Assembly: GCF_900091615.1 (NCBI RefSeq)
Contig: NZ_FMIA01000002.1
Coordinates: 2,790,001 to 2,854,000 of the forward strand
DNA: 64,000 nt
Origin: Micromonospora yangpuensis
GTDB lineage: Bacteria; Actinomycetota; Actinomycetes; Mycobacteriales; Micromonosporaceae
Direction of reading: 5' to 3'
This document shows positions 27,118-36,674 of the stretch, in pieces (positions within the stretch are counted from its first letter, which is position 1; each line of letters starts with the position of its first letter). The notes under the pieces were generated by a model. The model was not told the DNA's origin and searched no databases. It saw nothing but the letters and a program-made list of their open reading frames with translations. A program made the translations under genes and the position numbers.

Positions 27118-30100
27118 TCACCGACGACCAGCCACGTCGGCCGCGAACGCAGCCACCCAGGTCAACGCGGAGTTCCAATTGATGGTGATTTCGTTGACCG
27201 ACCAGGCTTCCAGGTTGTCGACGTAGCAGAGCTGGGGAGCGCATCCCTGCAACCAGCTCGCCGAGAGCGGGTCCTGGAGGCTGGAGTTGGGGCCACCGGC
27301 AACCGATCCCACCGGCGGATTCGGCAACCGGGCGTCGAAGGACTTCGCATACCACCGGCTGTGCTGGTTCTTCGCGTCGTTGACGCCGTAGCCGGTGATG
27401 TACGACTGCCCGAGGGCGTTACGGCCCAGCAGGTAGTCGAGGCCCTCGAAGACGGCGTCGGCGTACCTGTCGGCGCCGGTGAGGTCGTAGGCGGTGGCCA
27501 GGACGACCTGGTTGTTCAGCATGGACGCGTTAGAGCCCCAGTCGTACCGTCCCGTGGTGGGGGTGTACGTCTGGCCGAAACGCTCCGCCTTCTGGAACGA
27601 GATCAGGCGGTCCGCGGCGGCGACCACCCACCCCTTGATCTGGTCGCGGTCGCTCAACTCGGTGCCGAACCGCGCCAGGTCGAGTTGGGCCAGCGCGGCC
27701 ACGGAGCCCCAGTAGAAGCCGTTCTGGCTGAACGCCGTGCCGGCGGTGTGGAAACGACTGATCCGGACGGTGGCGAGATAGGAGGCGTTCTTGGTGGTCA
27801 GGTACAGCTCGGCCGCGGCCCAGTAGAACTCGTCGGACACGTCACCATCGTTGTAGGGCCCCCCGCCGCTGCGGTCCTCGTACGGCGCGAAGAGCGCCGG
27901 GTTCGCCCGGGCCGCGGCGTACGCGCGTTCGGCCGCCGCGCGCAGTCGGGCGGCGAAGCCGGCGTCGTACGGCTGGTAGATCCGCGATGCCTGGGCCGCC
28001 ACGGCGGCGAGGTTCAGGGTGGCCGCGGTCGACGGGCGGTGCAGCTCCCGGGGCTTCTTGTCCTGGTGCGGCAGCATCGGTGGTCCGGTCCAGGTCTCGT
28101 CGTGGACCTTGTGGTGGACCATGCCGGCCAACGGGAGACCGTCGGGCACCTGCATCTTCAGCATGAAGTCGAGATTCCAGCGGGCCTCGTCGAGGATGTC
28201 CGGTATGCCGTTGCCGCGTTCCGGCACCGCCAGGGTGCCGTCGCCGAGAGCCGCCGGCCGGTTGCGTTCCCACGCCGACAGGAGTTGGTATGTGGCGATG
28301 CCCCCGTTGACGACGTACTTGCCGTGGTCGCCGGCGTCGTACCAGCCGCCGGTGACGTCCAGCCGATAGGAGCAGGTCCAGTTGTTCAGGAACGACTTCG
28401 GCTGCTGGCACGGCACCTGGGTGTCGCCACCGTTGGGCGAATCCGCCACGTGCCCGGCCGGGCGGGCGTACGCCGCCCCGGCGATGCCCCCGTCGATCGC
28501 GATGCCACTGCGGTTGGTGTAGAAGAAGCGGGTCGCGTCGGTACGCAGCCGGTCGTAGAGATCCGCGCGGATGTCGAACGGGTGACTGGGACGGTCGACC
28601 CAGCCGTCGTACACCAGCTCGAACCGGCCGGTCGTCGTGACGTGGCTGAAGTCGATCACATGGGTGATGGCGCCGGCCGACGCGTCGAACCCGGTCGGGG
28701 TGGTCCGGCCCGTTGCCACCGTCGCACCGCCGCCGGCCCGGCGCAGCGTCCACGGCACCGATGAGGACGCGCCGTACAGCAACGTCGCGCGTTTGGGCCC
28801 CCTGGGCAGGTAGCCGTGCTGGTTCACCTTCAGGTCCGGGCCGGCATCGGCCCGGTACGCGTACTCGGCGCCGGTGAGCGTCACGTCGTCCATGCAGAAC
28901 TCGTACGGTGCGCTGGATTTGCCGAGCCGGAACTGGAGCTGCGCCAACCGGTACGGCTCGGGGTAGGCCGTGCTGATGCTGTACTCGTACTCCTTCCAGG
29001 CGGTGCCGGTGGTGAAGCCCTTGTTCAGGTAGGTGACGTTTGTCGGGTTGTCGAAGGGGGCGAGGTAGACGATCGGATTCGCGGCGGTGTTCGTCCGGGC
29101 CCGGAACCGCAGCGTGTACGTCGCTCCGCCGGGCAGGTAGATGCTGTTGTGTCCGACCAGGACGTCCCACGGGTTGGTCGACGCGGGCGCGGTCACACAG
29201 AAGGTGCCACCGTCCAGCTTCGGGGTCATCCCGGCGTTCGTCCACCATGGTTTGTCCGTGCCGGTGAACGTGCTGTTCTGCAACAGCCGGCCGTCGAGCT
29301 GCGGCCGTGGTGTGCCACCGCCGTACGCCGGCAGCGTCCCCGCCGGCAGCTCCTGTCCGCCGCCCTGGCCGGGCTGTCCGGGGCCGGGCTCCGCAGTGCC
29401 GTACCGGGGCAGCAGCCAACCGTCGAGGCCACCGGAGACGGAGTTGAACAGGACGAAGTCGCCGACCCGGTCGGCGTCGAGGTCGGCGAACAGGTTGGTG
29501 GTGCCGGTGAACGGGCCCTCGTCGCGGATCGCGCCGAGCGGTCGCCAGCCGGTGGTGCGGCTCCAGGGTGCGCCGATGTTCTCCCAGGCCCGGACCTCGC
29601 CGCCGGGATGGACGACCCGCACCACGTCGACCCGGAGGTCACCGGTGATGTCCGTGAACGACACGTCGTTGAAGCCGTCGGCCGGCGTCGCGAAGCCCGT
29701 GACGCTGTGCCAGTCTCCCGGACCGGGTAGCCGGCCGGGTGACCGGTTCTCCCACAGGCTGGCGTTGTTGATCCGGTCCAGGTTGATCAGGTCGTCGTCC
29801 CCGTCGCCGTCGATGTCGACGAACCGCGAGTTCTCGTAGAGCAGGTTGTTGGCCACGATGGTGGGCGCTCCCCACCTCGTCTGCCCGTCACCGGACTCGT
29901 TGCGCGACACCCGCATGGCCCGGATCCCGGTCGGTGACTCGTCGGCGGCCAACAACCTGAGGTAGTCGTCCCGGCCGTCGCCGTCGAGGTCGCCGAAGTG
30001 CACCGTCTTGGGCTGCCCCCGGTCCGCGGGGGTGATGTCGCCGAGCGCGGTCCAGGTGGACCGGGCGCCGTCGTTGCGCCACGCCAACACCTGACCGTCG

Positions 30101-31491
30101 GGCCGAACGATGACATGATCGGCGTCACCGTCGCCGTCGAGGTCGGGCAAGTGGGTCTCCGAGCCGATCGGGGCGGCGTCCCGGAACTCGCCGATCGGCT
30201 CCCAGCGCGGGCCGATGCCGTTGCGGGGCTCCGCTCGCCACTGGTAGAAGTCCTGCGCGACCACCAACCGACCCCCGAGCGCGTTGGGGGAGGGCTGTAG
30301 GGAGCCGCTGAGCCCGGGCGTGAAGATCTGCCCGTCCTTGAACTGCCATCGGGAGACCTCCGCCTGCTCGGAGCAGGGCGTCGTGCCGGTGTTCCGGGAG
30401 TCCGGGTCCCAGGACAGGCATCGCTCGTCCGCCGGGTCGGTCTGCGGCCAGGCGAGCTGATACTGGCCCGGGGCCATGCTGAAGCGCACCTGCAGGGCCT
30501 CGTCGAGGCTGCCGCGCGGCGTCCTGACGTGCGGCCCGATGTCGTCACCGTCGTTCGTCTTCAGCGCGATCACCGCGTCCACCGGAATGTGGCGGGCGTA
30601 GAAGCGGTAGGTCTCGCCGGGGACCGGGGCGTAACAGTCCCGCTGCGCGGTGGTCCGGGGGCCAATGCCGCCGCCGGCGCCGCAGCCGGCGTTGACGACG
30701 TAGCGGACGTAGGAGTGGTCGGAGTTGCTGGGGCCGACCTGGGCGTCGATGGTGTTGTTGTTCTGGTTGCCGACGTAGGCCCAGTCGAGCCGACCGCCAC
30801 CCTGATGGGTGGGCTGGTCCGGCGCGACGATGTTGCGCTGCAACCGGGCGGGCATCTGAGCCGGATCCTGGTTGAAGTCGGCGAGCAGCATCCACTCGTC
30901 GCTCGGTCGGCCTGCCATGAACTGCCGGGCCGTGTCGACGATGTCGGCGGCGTCGTTGGTACGGGTCGGGCCCATCGACAACGCGTGGGCGTCGAAGTAC
31001 CAGTCGCTGCCGAGTTGGACGCCCGCCAGCGGCCGCGAGTTGAACTGGCTGTTCACCTGTAACGCCACGGCGTCCTGCGCCCTTTCCCGGGTCACGATCG
31101 CCAGGCCGTTACGTTGCTGACCGGGGTTGGTCCAGTAGATGAACACCCGATCCGGGCGGCTGCTCGTGCCGAGGTTGTACTCGTGTTCGGTGATCTGCAG
31201 CTGCGCGAAAGTCCGTGCCGTCTGGGTCGCCGATACCGGGGGTGCGTTGCCTGCCTCCTGGAGCGCCAGGACCTGCACCCCGTGTTCGTTGAGGAGTTGC
31301 CGGACGGTGGTGGTCCAGCGTGACTCCGGCGGCCCTCCGGTCCCGTCGCTCTGGCCCTGCATGTTCCAGGACGCGGTGATCCTGTCCTGCGGGGCCGCCA
31401 CCGCCGGTGTCGACGGTTTCATGACGGACAGCACGGTCGCCGCCGTCGTCACCGCGATGGTCGCGGCCAACCACTTACGTGCAACGCCCAC
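27118..31491 (-). CDS. Secreted CdtB-like nuclease / FG-GAP / CBM / GH9 cellulase fusion
   Basis: A 1457-residue secreted protein. Residues 1-33 are a Sec signal ending AVAA. Residues 34-264 form an endonuclease/exonuclease/phosphatase domain of the CdtB type: WNMQG at 42-46, metal-binding Glu79 (ALQEAG), His169 (DAHAL), Asp205 and Asn207 (LADFNQDP), and Asp258-His259 (SDHSYV). A linker with a possible lectin-like stretch follows. Five FG-GAP-like repeats of the DLDGDGxDD type lie at about 448-676. A Gly/Pro/Gln linker leads to a family 4/9-like CBM (about 736-876), a cellulase Ig domain (about 883-968) and a GH9 catalytic domain to the end. GH9 catalysis is intact: Asp1052 and Asp1055 in WYDAGDHG, acid Glu1434 in NEITINWN. 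GH9 cleaves beta-1,4-glucans; CdtB domains cut DNA or phosphoinositides. The frame is unbroken, so this is a true fusion. Confidence 0.88.
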   Translation of the reverse strand: MGVARKWLAATIAVTTAATVLSVMKPSTPAVAAPQDRITASWNMQGQSDGTGGPPESRWTTTVRQLLNEHGVQVLALQEAGNAPPVSATQTARTFAQLQITEHEYNLGTSSRPDRVFIYWTNPGQQRNGLAIVTRERAQDAVALQVNSQFNSRPLAGVQLGSDWYFDAHALSMGPTRTNDAADIVDTARQFMAGRPSDEWMLLADFNQDPAQMPARLQRNIVAPDQPTHQGGGRLDWAYVGNQNNNTIDAQVGPSNSDHSYVRYVVNAGCGAGGGIGPRTTAQRDCYAPVPGETYRFYARHIPVDAVIALKTNDGDDIGPHVRTPRGSLDEALQVRFSMAPGQYQLAWPQTDPADERCLSWDPDSRNTGTTPCSEQAEVSRWQFKDGQIFTPGLSGSLQPSPNALGGRLVVAQDFYQWRAEPRNGIGPRWEPIGEFRDAAPIGSETHLPDLDGDGDADHVIVRPDGQVLAWRNDGARSTWTALGDITPADRGQPKTVHFGDLDGDGRDDYLRLLAADESPTGIRAMRVSRNESGDGQTRWGAPTIVANNLLYENSRFVDIDGDGDDDLINLDRINNASLWENRSPGRLPGPGDWHSVTGFATPADGFNDVSFTDITGDLRVDVVRVVHPGGEVRAWENIGAPWSRTTGWRPLGAIRDEGPFTGTTNLFADLDADRVGDFVLFNSVSGGLDGWLLPRYGTAEPGPGQPGQGGGQELPAGTLPAYGGGTPRPQLDGRLLQNSTFTGTDKPWWTNAGMTPKLDGGTFCVTAPASTNPWDVLVGHNSIYLPGGATYTLRFRARTNTAANPIVYLAPFDNPTNVTYLNKGFTTGTAWKEYEYSISTAYPEPYRLAQLQFRLGKSSAPYEFCMDDVTLTGAEYAYRADAGPDLKVNQHGYLPRGPKRATLLYGASSSVPWTLRRAGGGATVATGRTTPTGFDASAGAITHVIDFSHVTTTGRFELVYDGWVDRPSHPFDIRADLYDRLRTDATRFFYTNRSGIAIDGGIAGAAYARPAGHVADSPNGGDTQVPCQQPKSFLNNWTCSYRLDVTGGWYDAGDHGKYVVNGGIATYQLLSAWERNRPAALGDGTLAVPERGNGIPDILDEARWNLDFMLKMQVPDGLPLAGMVHHKVHDETWTGPPMLPHQDKKPRELHRPSTAATLNLAAVAAQASRIYQPYDAGFAARLRAAAERAYAAARANPALFAPYEDRSGGGPYNDGDVSDEFYWAAAELYLTTKNASYLATVRISRFHTAGTAFSQNGFYWGSVAALAQLDLARFGTELSDRDQIKGWVVAAADRLISFQKAERFGQTYTPTTGRYDWGSNASMLNNQVVLATAYDLTGADRYADAVFEGLDYLLGRNALGQSYITGYGVNDAKNQHSRWYAKSFDARLPNPPVGSVAGGPNSSLQDPLSASWLQGCAPQLCYVDNLEAWSVNEITINWNSALTWVAAFAADVAGRR

Positions 31492-31516
31492 GTCGGATCC
31501 TCCAGACCTCGGACAC

Positions 31517-31574
31517 AGACCATCCGGTAGCGGCTCTCGACATCGCGTCGGTAGGAATTACGTAGCCGTCTGGT
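31517..31574 (-). promoter_or_regulatory. Upstream element of the GH9 fusion gene, shared with 36885-36945
   Basis: The region 26-83 bases upstream of the GH9 gene resembles the region upstream of the minus-strand membrane-protein gene at 36840. The best core is 31541-31568, matching 36906-36933 at 24 of 28 bases, with similarity continuing on both sides. Read in gene direction the core contains GGCTACG(T/C)AATTCC. It is a candidate promoter or operator. Confidence 0.5.
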
Positions 31575-31653
31575 CCGACGTCGGGCAACCGGGTGTGCGG
31601 CGTGCCCGCCACCGGATCGCCCATTGTGTACAGCGACGGCTGGATACAGCCGG

Positions 31654-32237
31654 TCATGTACTGTTGCCCTGCTGCACGCTGTCCGCCACCGATGCGGCGC
31701 CCAGGCGGTCGGTCGCCTCGGCGACCACGCTGGCCGGTTCGACCCGCGTGGACAGGGCGACCAACAGCTCGACGACGTCGCGGGCCCGCTGCGCGACCGA
31801 GGCGTCGTCGGTGCCGAATCCCAGGTCCACCAGGTGGGCGTGGTGCCGGCCGACGAGCACGTTCGCGGCGTCGCCGTGGATCGGCGCCAACCGTGCCACC
31901 TCGATCCCGCGCCTCCGCAGCGCCGCCCGCAGGGCGGGCACCGACCGTTGCGGCCCGACGTCGCCGACCACGAGCCGAGTCAGACACACCGCGAGCCAAC
32001 CGACGAGGACGCCGCCGACCACGTCGATCGGCAGGTGCGCCCCGACGTGGATCCGGGCGACGGCGACCAGCCCGATCACCGTCCAGGCCGCGCGGCGCCA
32101 CCGCGGGCCGCCGGCCCGTGCCGCGACGAGCGCCAGGGCGGTACGACGGCGACGTGTCCCGAGGGGTACCCGAGCCGTCCGGTGATCGTCTCGCGCAGGA
32201 CCAGCCAACCCGTTGGTGGCGACGCTCGTCGGGCTGC
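31654..32237 (-). pseudogene. Broken PAP2 phosphatase/kinase-like gene
   Basis: On the minus strand the segment begins GWLVLRETITGRLGYPSGHVAV, with the PAP2 motif PSGH, then shifts frame near 32141 (one base missing) and continues ALALVAARAGG...ARIHVGAHLPIDVVGG, the second PAP2 motif. The first PAP2 motif and N-terminal helices are absent. A kinase-like tail with HGDAANVLVG and LVDLGFG follows and ends at 31654. PAP2 domains fused to kinase-like modules occur in actinobacteria. Truncation plus the frameshift make it a pseudogene. Confidence 0.7.
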
Positions 32238-32248
32238 CGCCGGCGTCG

Positions 32249-33052
32249 TCAGCTCAGTCGATCCAGCTTCTCGCGAGCGGTGGTGTCCGGTCGGGGGGTG
32301 AGGACCACGACGCGCAGGTCCGTGTTCTGCGTGGTCAGGACGCAGGTGTCCAGCGGGATGGCACCCACGTCCGGATGGACGGCGGTCTTGTGCGCGCTTT
32401 CGTGACTGGCCACCGCGCGGAGGTCCCAGAGGCGGCGGAACCGGTCGTTGCCGGCCATCCGCGCGACCAGCGCCGCCACGTCGGGGTCGTTCGGATAGCG
32501 GGCGCTGGTGGCGCGCAGGTCGGCCACCAGGGACTGCTCGAAGTAGGCACGCTCGGCATCGGTCTGACGGACGCGGGGGTTCCGCGATTCGAACTGGACG
32601 ATCAGGGCGTTGCGCTCGTCGGCGGTCGCGCCCGCGGGATCGCCGAAGACGGCCGCGAACAGCCGGTTCCAGTGCAGAAGCCGCCACCCGGCGTCGTAGA
32701 CGGCCGCCGGGGTGTCGCCGAGGTGGCCGACGAGGCGGTGCAGGCTGTCGGGGATCAGGCGGGGTATCCGGTCCGGAGCCGCGGCGAAGCCGGCGAGGCG
32801 CATCAGGTGCGCCTCCTCGTCGTCGGAGAGTCGCAACGCGCGGGCCAGAGAGGCGCACACCTGCGCCGATGGCGTGGCGGCCCGGCCCTGTTCGAGACGG
32901 GCCACGTATTCGGTGGAGATCCCGGCCAGCGCCGCCAGCTCGCCGCGCCGTAGCCCGGCGACCCGGCGAGGGGACGCGTTCGTGAGCCCGACCGCGGCCG
33001 GGTCCGTGCGATCCCGCCAGGCCCGCAGCACAGCTCCGAGATCATTCATCAT
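32249..33052 (-). CDS. XRE-family regulator with MmyB-like ligand domain
   Basis: A 267-residue regulator. The helix-turn-helix is RRVAGLRRGELAALAGISTEYVARLEQGRAATPSAQVCASLARAL near residues 23-70, followed by the MmyB-like sensor domain common in actinobacteria (GWRLLHWNRLFAAVFGDP near residue 120, and HPDVGAIPLDTCVL near residue 230). The family usually sits divergent to the oxidoreductase it regulates; here it is divergent to the VOC protein, 100 bases apart. ATG 33052 is chosen; ATG 33067 is an alternative start. Confidence 0.92.
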   Translation of the reverse strand: MMNDLGAVLRAWRDRTDPAAVGLTNASPRRVAGLRRGELAALAGISTEYVARLEQGRAATPSAQVCASLARALRLSDDEEAHLMRLAGFAAAPDRIPRLIPDSLHRLVGHLGDTPAAVYDAGWRLLHWNRLFAAVFGDPAGATADERNALIVQFESRNPRVRQTDAERAYFEQSLVADLRATSARYPNDPDVAALVARMAGNDRFRRLWDLRAVASHESAHKTAVHPDVGAIPLDTCVLTTQNTDLRVVVLTPRPDTTAREKLDRLS

Positions 33053-33152
33053 CACATGGTCCGCCATTCGTCGAGCGGGCTGGGTGGTACCAGCGGTACG
33101 CGGAAGATCTGTGTCTTCCACCACGGCGACCCCGCCCTTCAGGATGGGGATC

Positions 33153-33620
33153 ATGAGCAGAGTGACCAGAATGAACCATATTGGTGTGCCAGTCAGCGAT
33201 CTGGCCCGGTCGGTGAGGTGGTACGAGGACGTCCTCGGCATCGCGCCGAACGGCGTGACGATCTCGGCCTCGAACCCGGCGATCGGTGCTGTCGTCGAGG
33301 TCGAGAACGCGTCGATGCGGGCATCGTTCGCGCTGGCCGGTGACAACGTCCTCCTGGAACTCATCCAGTACGACAGCCCGCAGCCGAAGCCTTTCACCGG
33401 ACGCAACAGCGACGTCGGGGTGATGCACCTGTGCTTCGAGGTCGACGACCTCGAGGCGGCGCACCGCGATCTGGTGGAGCGAGGCGTGCACGTCAACGCC
33501 GATCCGGTGGTGCTCCAGGACGGCGACGGCGTCGAAGCGGGGGCGCTGGCCGGCACGAAGATCCTCTATCTGCGCGACCCCGACGGCATCCAGCTGGAGT
33601 TGTTCGAGCTGCCCTCGTAG
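33153..33620 (+). CDS. VOC (glyoxalase/methylmalonyl-CoA epimerase-like) protein
   Basis: A 155-residue protein with two VOC modules. Candidate metal ligands are His near residue 9 (MNHIGVPVSDL), Glu in LLELIQY, His in VMHLCFEVDD and Glu in IQLELFEL, the full set for a metal-dependent VOC enzyme. The reaction could be isomerisation, epimerisation or dioxygenation and cannot be fixed. Divergent XRE gene upstream is its likely regulator. A strong hairpin terminator follows. Confidence 0.88.
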   Translation: MSRVTRMNHIGVPVSDLARSVRWYEDVLGIAPNGVTISASNPAIGAVVEVENASMRASFALAGDNVLLELIQYDSPQPKPFTGRNSDVGVMHLCFEVDDLEAAHRDLVERGVHVNADPVVLQDGDGVEAGALAGTKILYLRDPDGIQLELFELPS

Positions 33621-33647
33621 CCGCGTCGGCCCTCCGGGCCTCAGCCG

Positions 33648-33685
33648 ACGGACGGGCAGGCGGCCGACCGCCTGCCCGTCCGTCG
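33648..33685 (+). terminator. Strong hairpin after the VOC gene
   Basis: Perfect 17-base arms (33648-33664 and 33669-33685) enclose a four-base loop, 27 bases after the VOC stop. No U tract follows. It isolates the VOC gene from the multicopper oxidase. Confidence 0.8.
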
Positions 33686-33842
33686 CCCCGCGATCCCGGT
33701 GAGCACCCGGCCGAGAAGCAGGCCATCGTCGACCGGCACGGTCCGTCATCGACGGCCAGGGCGACGGCCGCGCGGGGCCGCACCCGCGGCTACGCAGTTG
33801 TCGCCGATGCGACGACACCACCCACCACGAAACGGTTGTCCC

Positions 33843-35345
33843 ATGAGGCGTCGTGCGGTGCTGAAGGCATTCGGGTGGGGAATCGGGGGCGCGGTCGCCC
33901 TGGGTGGCGGAGGCTTCGGCGCCTACTACCTGAGCGCGAAGCGGGACACCGTCGGGAAGATCGCCTTCGACACGGCACTGTCGATTCCCGCCCTGGCCGA
34001 GTCGAGGACGGACGCCTCGGGGACCCGTGTCTTCACCCTCGACATCCAGCCGGGCGAGACCCGGTTCAAGGCCGGGAAGGCCACCCGCACCTGGGGTGTG
34101 AACGGCACCTACCTGGGCCCGACGATCCGGGCTCGACGCGGCGAGCGGATCGAGTTCGCGGTGCACAACGGCCTCGACGAGGAGACCTCGCTGCACTGGC
34201 ACGGCATGCACCTGCCGGCGGTGATGGACGGTGGCCCGCACCAGACGATCGCGGCCGGGGCGACCTGGGAACCGCGATGGACGATCGACCAGGCCGCCGC
34301 GACGCTCTGGTACCACCCGCACGTGCACGGTGCGACCGCCGACCACATGTACCGGGGCCTGGCGGGCCTGTTCATCGTCGACGACGACCGGGTCGAGGCG
34401 CTGAACCTGCCGTCGGACTACGGTGTCGACGACGTCCCGATGATCGTCCAGGACCGCGCGTTCGACGGAGACCAGCAGTTCGAGCAGCGGGAACCACTGG
34501 CGGGCTCGCTCGGGGTGATCGGCGACGAGATCCTCGTCAACGGCACGATCGGGCCGTACTTCGACGTCACCACCCGGCTCGTGCGGCTGCGGCTGCTGAA
34601 CGGTTCCCACGCGCGCCTGTACCACTTCGGATTCTCCGACGACCGGCGTTTCTCGCTCGTCGCCACGGACGGTGGCCTGCTCGCCGCGCCGTGGGAGACC
34701 GACCGGCTGTACCTCTCGCCGGGGGAACGCGCGGAGATCGTGGTGGCCTTCGAGCCGGGAGAGCGGGTCGAGCTGCGTTCCTATCCGGCGGAGCACGGCG
34801 GGGTGCTGGGACGGCTCGACGGCTTCGACGACCGCTTCGACATCTGCCAGTTCCGGGCCGCGGATTCGCTGTCCGGCGACGCCGCCGTGCCCGCCGTGCT
34901 CGGCGTCGCCCCGGACCTCGCCGCCCGGCCGGTCGCCCAGGAGCGTTCCTTCGTGCTCGCGTCGAACCGGATCAACGGACGGTCGATGGCCATGGACCGC
35001 ATCGACTTCGGGGTCCGGGAGGGCACCGTGGAGGTGTGGGAGGTCACCAACGACAACGGGTATGTGCACAACTTCCACGTCCACGACGTCCAGTTCCAGG
35101 TGCTGACGGTCGACGGCAGGGCGCCGGAACCACCGCTGCGCGGCTGGAAGGACACCGTCCTGCTCGTTCAGGGGAAGCGGTACCGGCTGGCGCTGCGCTT
35201 CCGGGACCACACCGACCCGAACATGCCGTACATGTACCACTGCCACCTGCTCGCCCACGAGGACGACGGCATGATGGGCCAGTTCGTCGTCCTGGGCGAG
35301 GGCGAGCAGGTCGGCGTCCCACCGGGCCACCACCGGCACCCGTGA
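33843..35345 (+). CDS. Multicopper oxidase (CueO/bilirubin-oxidase-like)
   Basis: A 500-residue three-cupredoxin-domain oxidase that couples substrate or Cu(I) oxidation to water formation. Copper ligands are all present: HWHGMH near residue 118, YHPHVHG near residue 158, HNFHVHD near residue 410 and YHCHLLAHEDDGM near residue 463, the last giving the type 1 site with axial Met. The N-terminus MRRRAVLKAFGWGIGGAVALGG looks like a Tat signal or anchor. The stop codon directly abuts the stop of the oxidoreductase on the other strand. Confidence 0.93.
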   Translation: MRRRAVLKAFGWGIGGAVALGGGGFGAYYLSAKRDTVGKIAFDTALSIPALAESRTDASGTRVFTLDIQPGETRFKAGKATRTWGVNGTYLGPTIRARRGERIEFAVHNGLDEETSLHWHGMHLPAVMDGGPHQTIAAGATWEPRWTIDQAAATLWYHPHVHGATADHMYRGLAGLFIVDDDRVEALNLPSDYGVDDVPMIVQDRAFDGDQQFEQREPLAGSLGVIGDEILVNGTIGPYFDVTTRLVRLRLLNGSHARLYHFGFSDDRRFSLVATDGGLLAAPWETDRLYLSPGERAEIVVAFEPGERVELRSYPAEHGGVLGRLDGFDDRFDICQFRAADSLSGDAAVPAVLGVAPDLAARPVAQERSFVLASNRINGRSMAMDRIDFGVREGTVEVWEVTNDNGYVHNFHVHDVQFQVLTVDGRAPEPPLRGWKDTVLLVQGKRYRLALRFRDHTDPNMPYMYHCHLLAHEDDGMMGQFVVLGEGEQVGVPPGHHRHP

Positions 35346-36383
35346 TCAGGGCACCAGGATGACTTTGCCGGCGACGGTGCGGGACTCGGCGAGCATCAGC
35401 GCCGACGCGGCCTCGGCCAGCGGGATCTCCGCGGCGATCTGCGGGTGGAGGACGCCGTCGGCGAGCAACCGGAACACCTGGGTCAGGTCCTCGGCCAGGT
35501 TCCGCCGGAAGGTCGCCAGATCGCGGTGGCCCGCCCAGAAGTTGTAGAAGTAGGCGCTGCGGTGGTTGGGCAGGGTGTGCCAGAGCTTCAGCTGCGCGAA
35601 CAGCTTCAGCACGGGCAGCCGCGAGTTGCCCGTCTCGTCCTTCGTCGCCGCCGTGCCGTAGGACACCAGCGTGCCGCCCTTGCGGAGCAACTGCCAGGAC
35701 CGTTCCACGCCGGGGCCGCCCACGTGGTCGAACACCGCGTCCACCCCGTCCGGCGCCAACGCCCTGATCCGCTCGTACATGCCCGGGTCGCGGTAGTCGA
35801 CGGGGGTGGCGCCCAGCGCGCGTACCGCGTCGTGGTGTCGCGTCGACGCGGTGCCGATCACGCGGATGCCGGCGTGCCGGGCCAGCTGGACGAGCGTGGA
35901 GCCGACCCCGCCGTTGGCCCCCAGCACGACGATGACGCCCCCGGCGCGGACCGTGGCCAGCCGGTGCAGCATCTGCCAGGCGGTGATGCCGTTGACGACC
36001 ACGGTCTCCGCGGCGGCGGGGGACACCCCGTCCGGCACCGGGACCAGGTCGGCGGCCTCGATGAGCACATGGGTGGCCCACGCGCCGATCTTGGTGACGG
36101 CGGCGAACCGGCGTCCGGTCAGGCTCGCGTCCACGCCGGGCCCGCCGGCGGTGACGGTGCCGACCAGGTCGTACCCGGGTACGAAGGGGAACGGCGGCTG
36201 GTCGTAGTACTTGCCCCGGCGCATCTGCTGTTCGGCGAACGACACACCGGTCGCCGCCATCCGCAGGACGACCTGTCCCGCAGCCGGCGCAGGCAGCTCG
36301 CGGGTGCGCACCTCCAGCCCGGTCGGGTCGACCACGCCCGGTAGGACTATCTCGGTCGTGCTCGTGGTGACGGCGTTGGTCAT
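35346..36383 (-). CDS. Quinone oxidoreductase-like MDR family protein
   Basis: A 345-residue medium-chain dehydrogenase/reductase of the zeta-crystallin/quinone reductase group. It has the GroES-like N-domain (PAAGQVVLRMAATGVSFAEQQMRRGKYYDQPPFPFVPGYDLVGTV) and the Rossmann motif VIVVLGANGGVGSTLVQLARHAG near residue 148. Catalytic-zinc cysteines are lacking, fitting an NADPH-dependent quinone or enone reductase. ATG 36383 has a GGAGGAATG ribosome site in the 16-base gap after the membrane gene, so the two are an operon. Confidence 0.92.
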   Translation of the reverse strand: MTNAVTTSTTEIVLPGVVDPTGLEVRTRELPAPAAGQVVLRMAATGVSFAEQQMRRGKYYDQPPFPFVPGYDLVGTVTAGGPGVDASLTGRRFAAVTKIGAWATHVLIEAADLVPVPDGVSPAAAETVVVNGITAWQMLHRLATVRAGGVIVVLGANGGVGSTLVQLARHAGIRVIGTASTRHHDAVRALGATPVDYRDPGMYERIRALAPDGVDAVFDHVGGPGVERSWQLLRKGGTLVSYGTAATKDETGNSRLPVLKLFAQLKLWHTLPNHRSAYFYNFWAGHRDLATFRRNLAEDLTQVFRLLADGVLHPQIAAEIPLAEAASALMLAESRTVAGKVILVP

Positions 36384-36674
36384 GACGGCATTCCTCCGGT
36401 CAGCGGTTGTCGTTGGGTCCCAGCGCCCCGCGGTGCCAGGTGTGCCAGCCACGGCACAGCAGGTAGCCGGCGATGGTGGTCGTCGAGACGAGCCCGTCGG
36501 CGATCAGGGTCAGGAGTGCGTTCGGGACGTCGAGGATGAAGGCGGCCTGGATGGTGACCGCGATCTTGTGGATGAGCAGGAGTTCCCACATGCCGCGTTG
36601 CTTTCGGGGTGCGAGGGCCAGCATGGCCCACATTCCGGCGAAGACGATGTAGGCGCAGGTGCGCCAGTACTCGG
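36381..36674. repeat. 294-bp near-identical repeat, copy 2 (complete locus)
   Basis: It matches 21831-22124 with two mismatches. This copy spans the start codon of the oxidoreductase and the last two thirds of the intact membrane-protein gene, so it is probably the source copy. Confidence 0.9.

Noticed and set aside
31517..31574. Riboswitch upstream of the GH9 gene
   Set aside because: Some stems can be drawn, but I cannot match the element to any known riboswitch consensus, and the sequence looks equally like promoter DNA; kept only as a shared upstream element.
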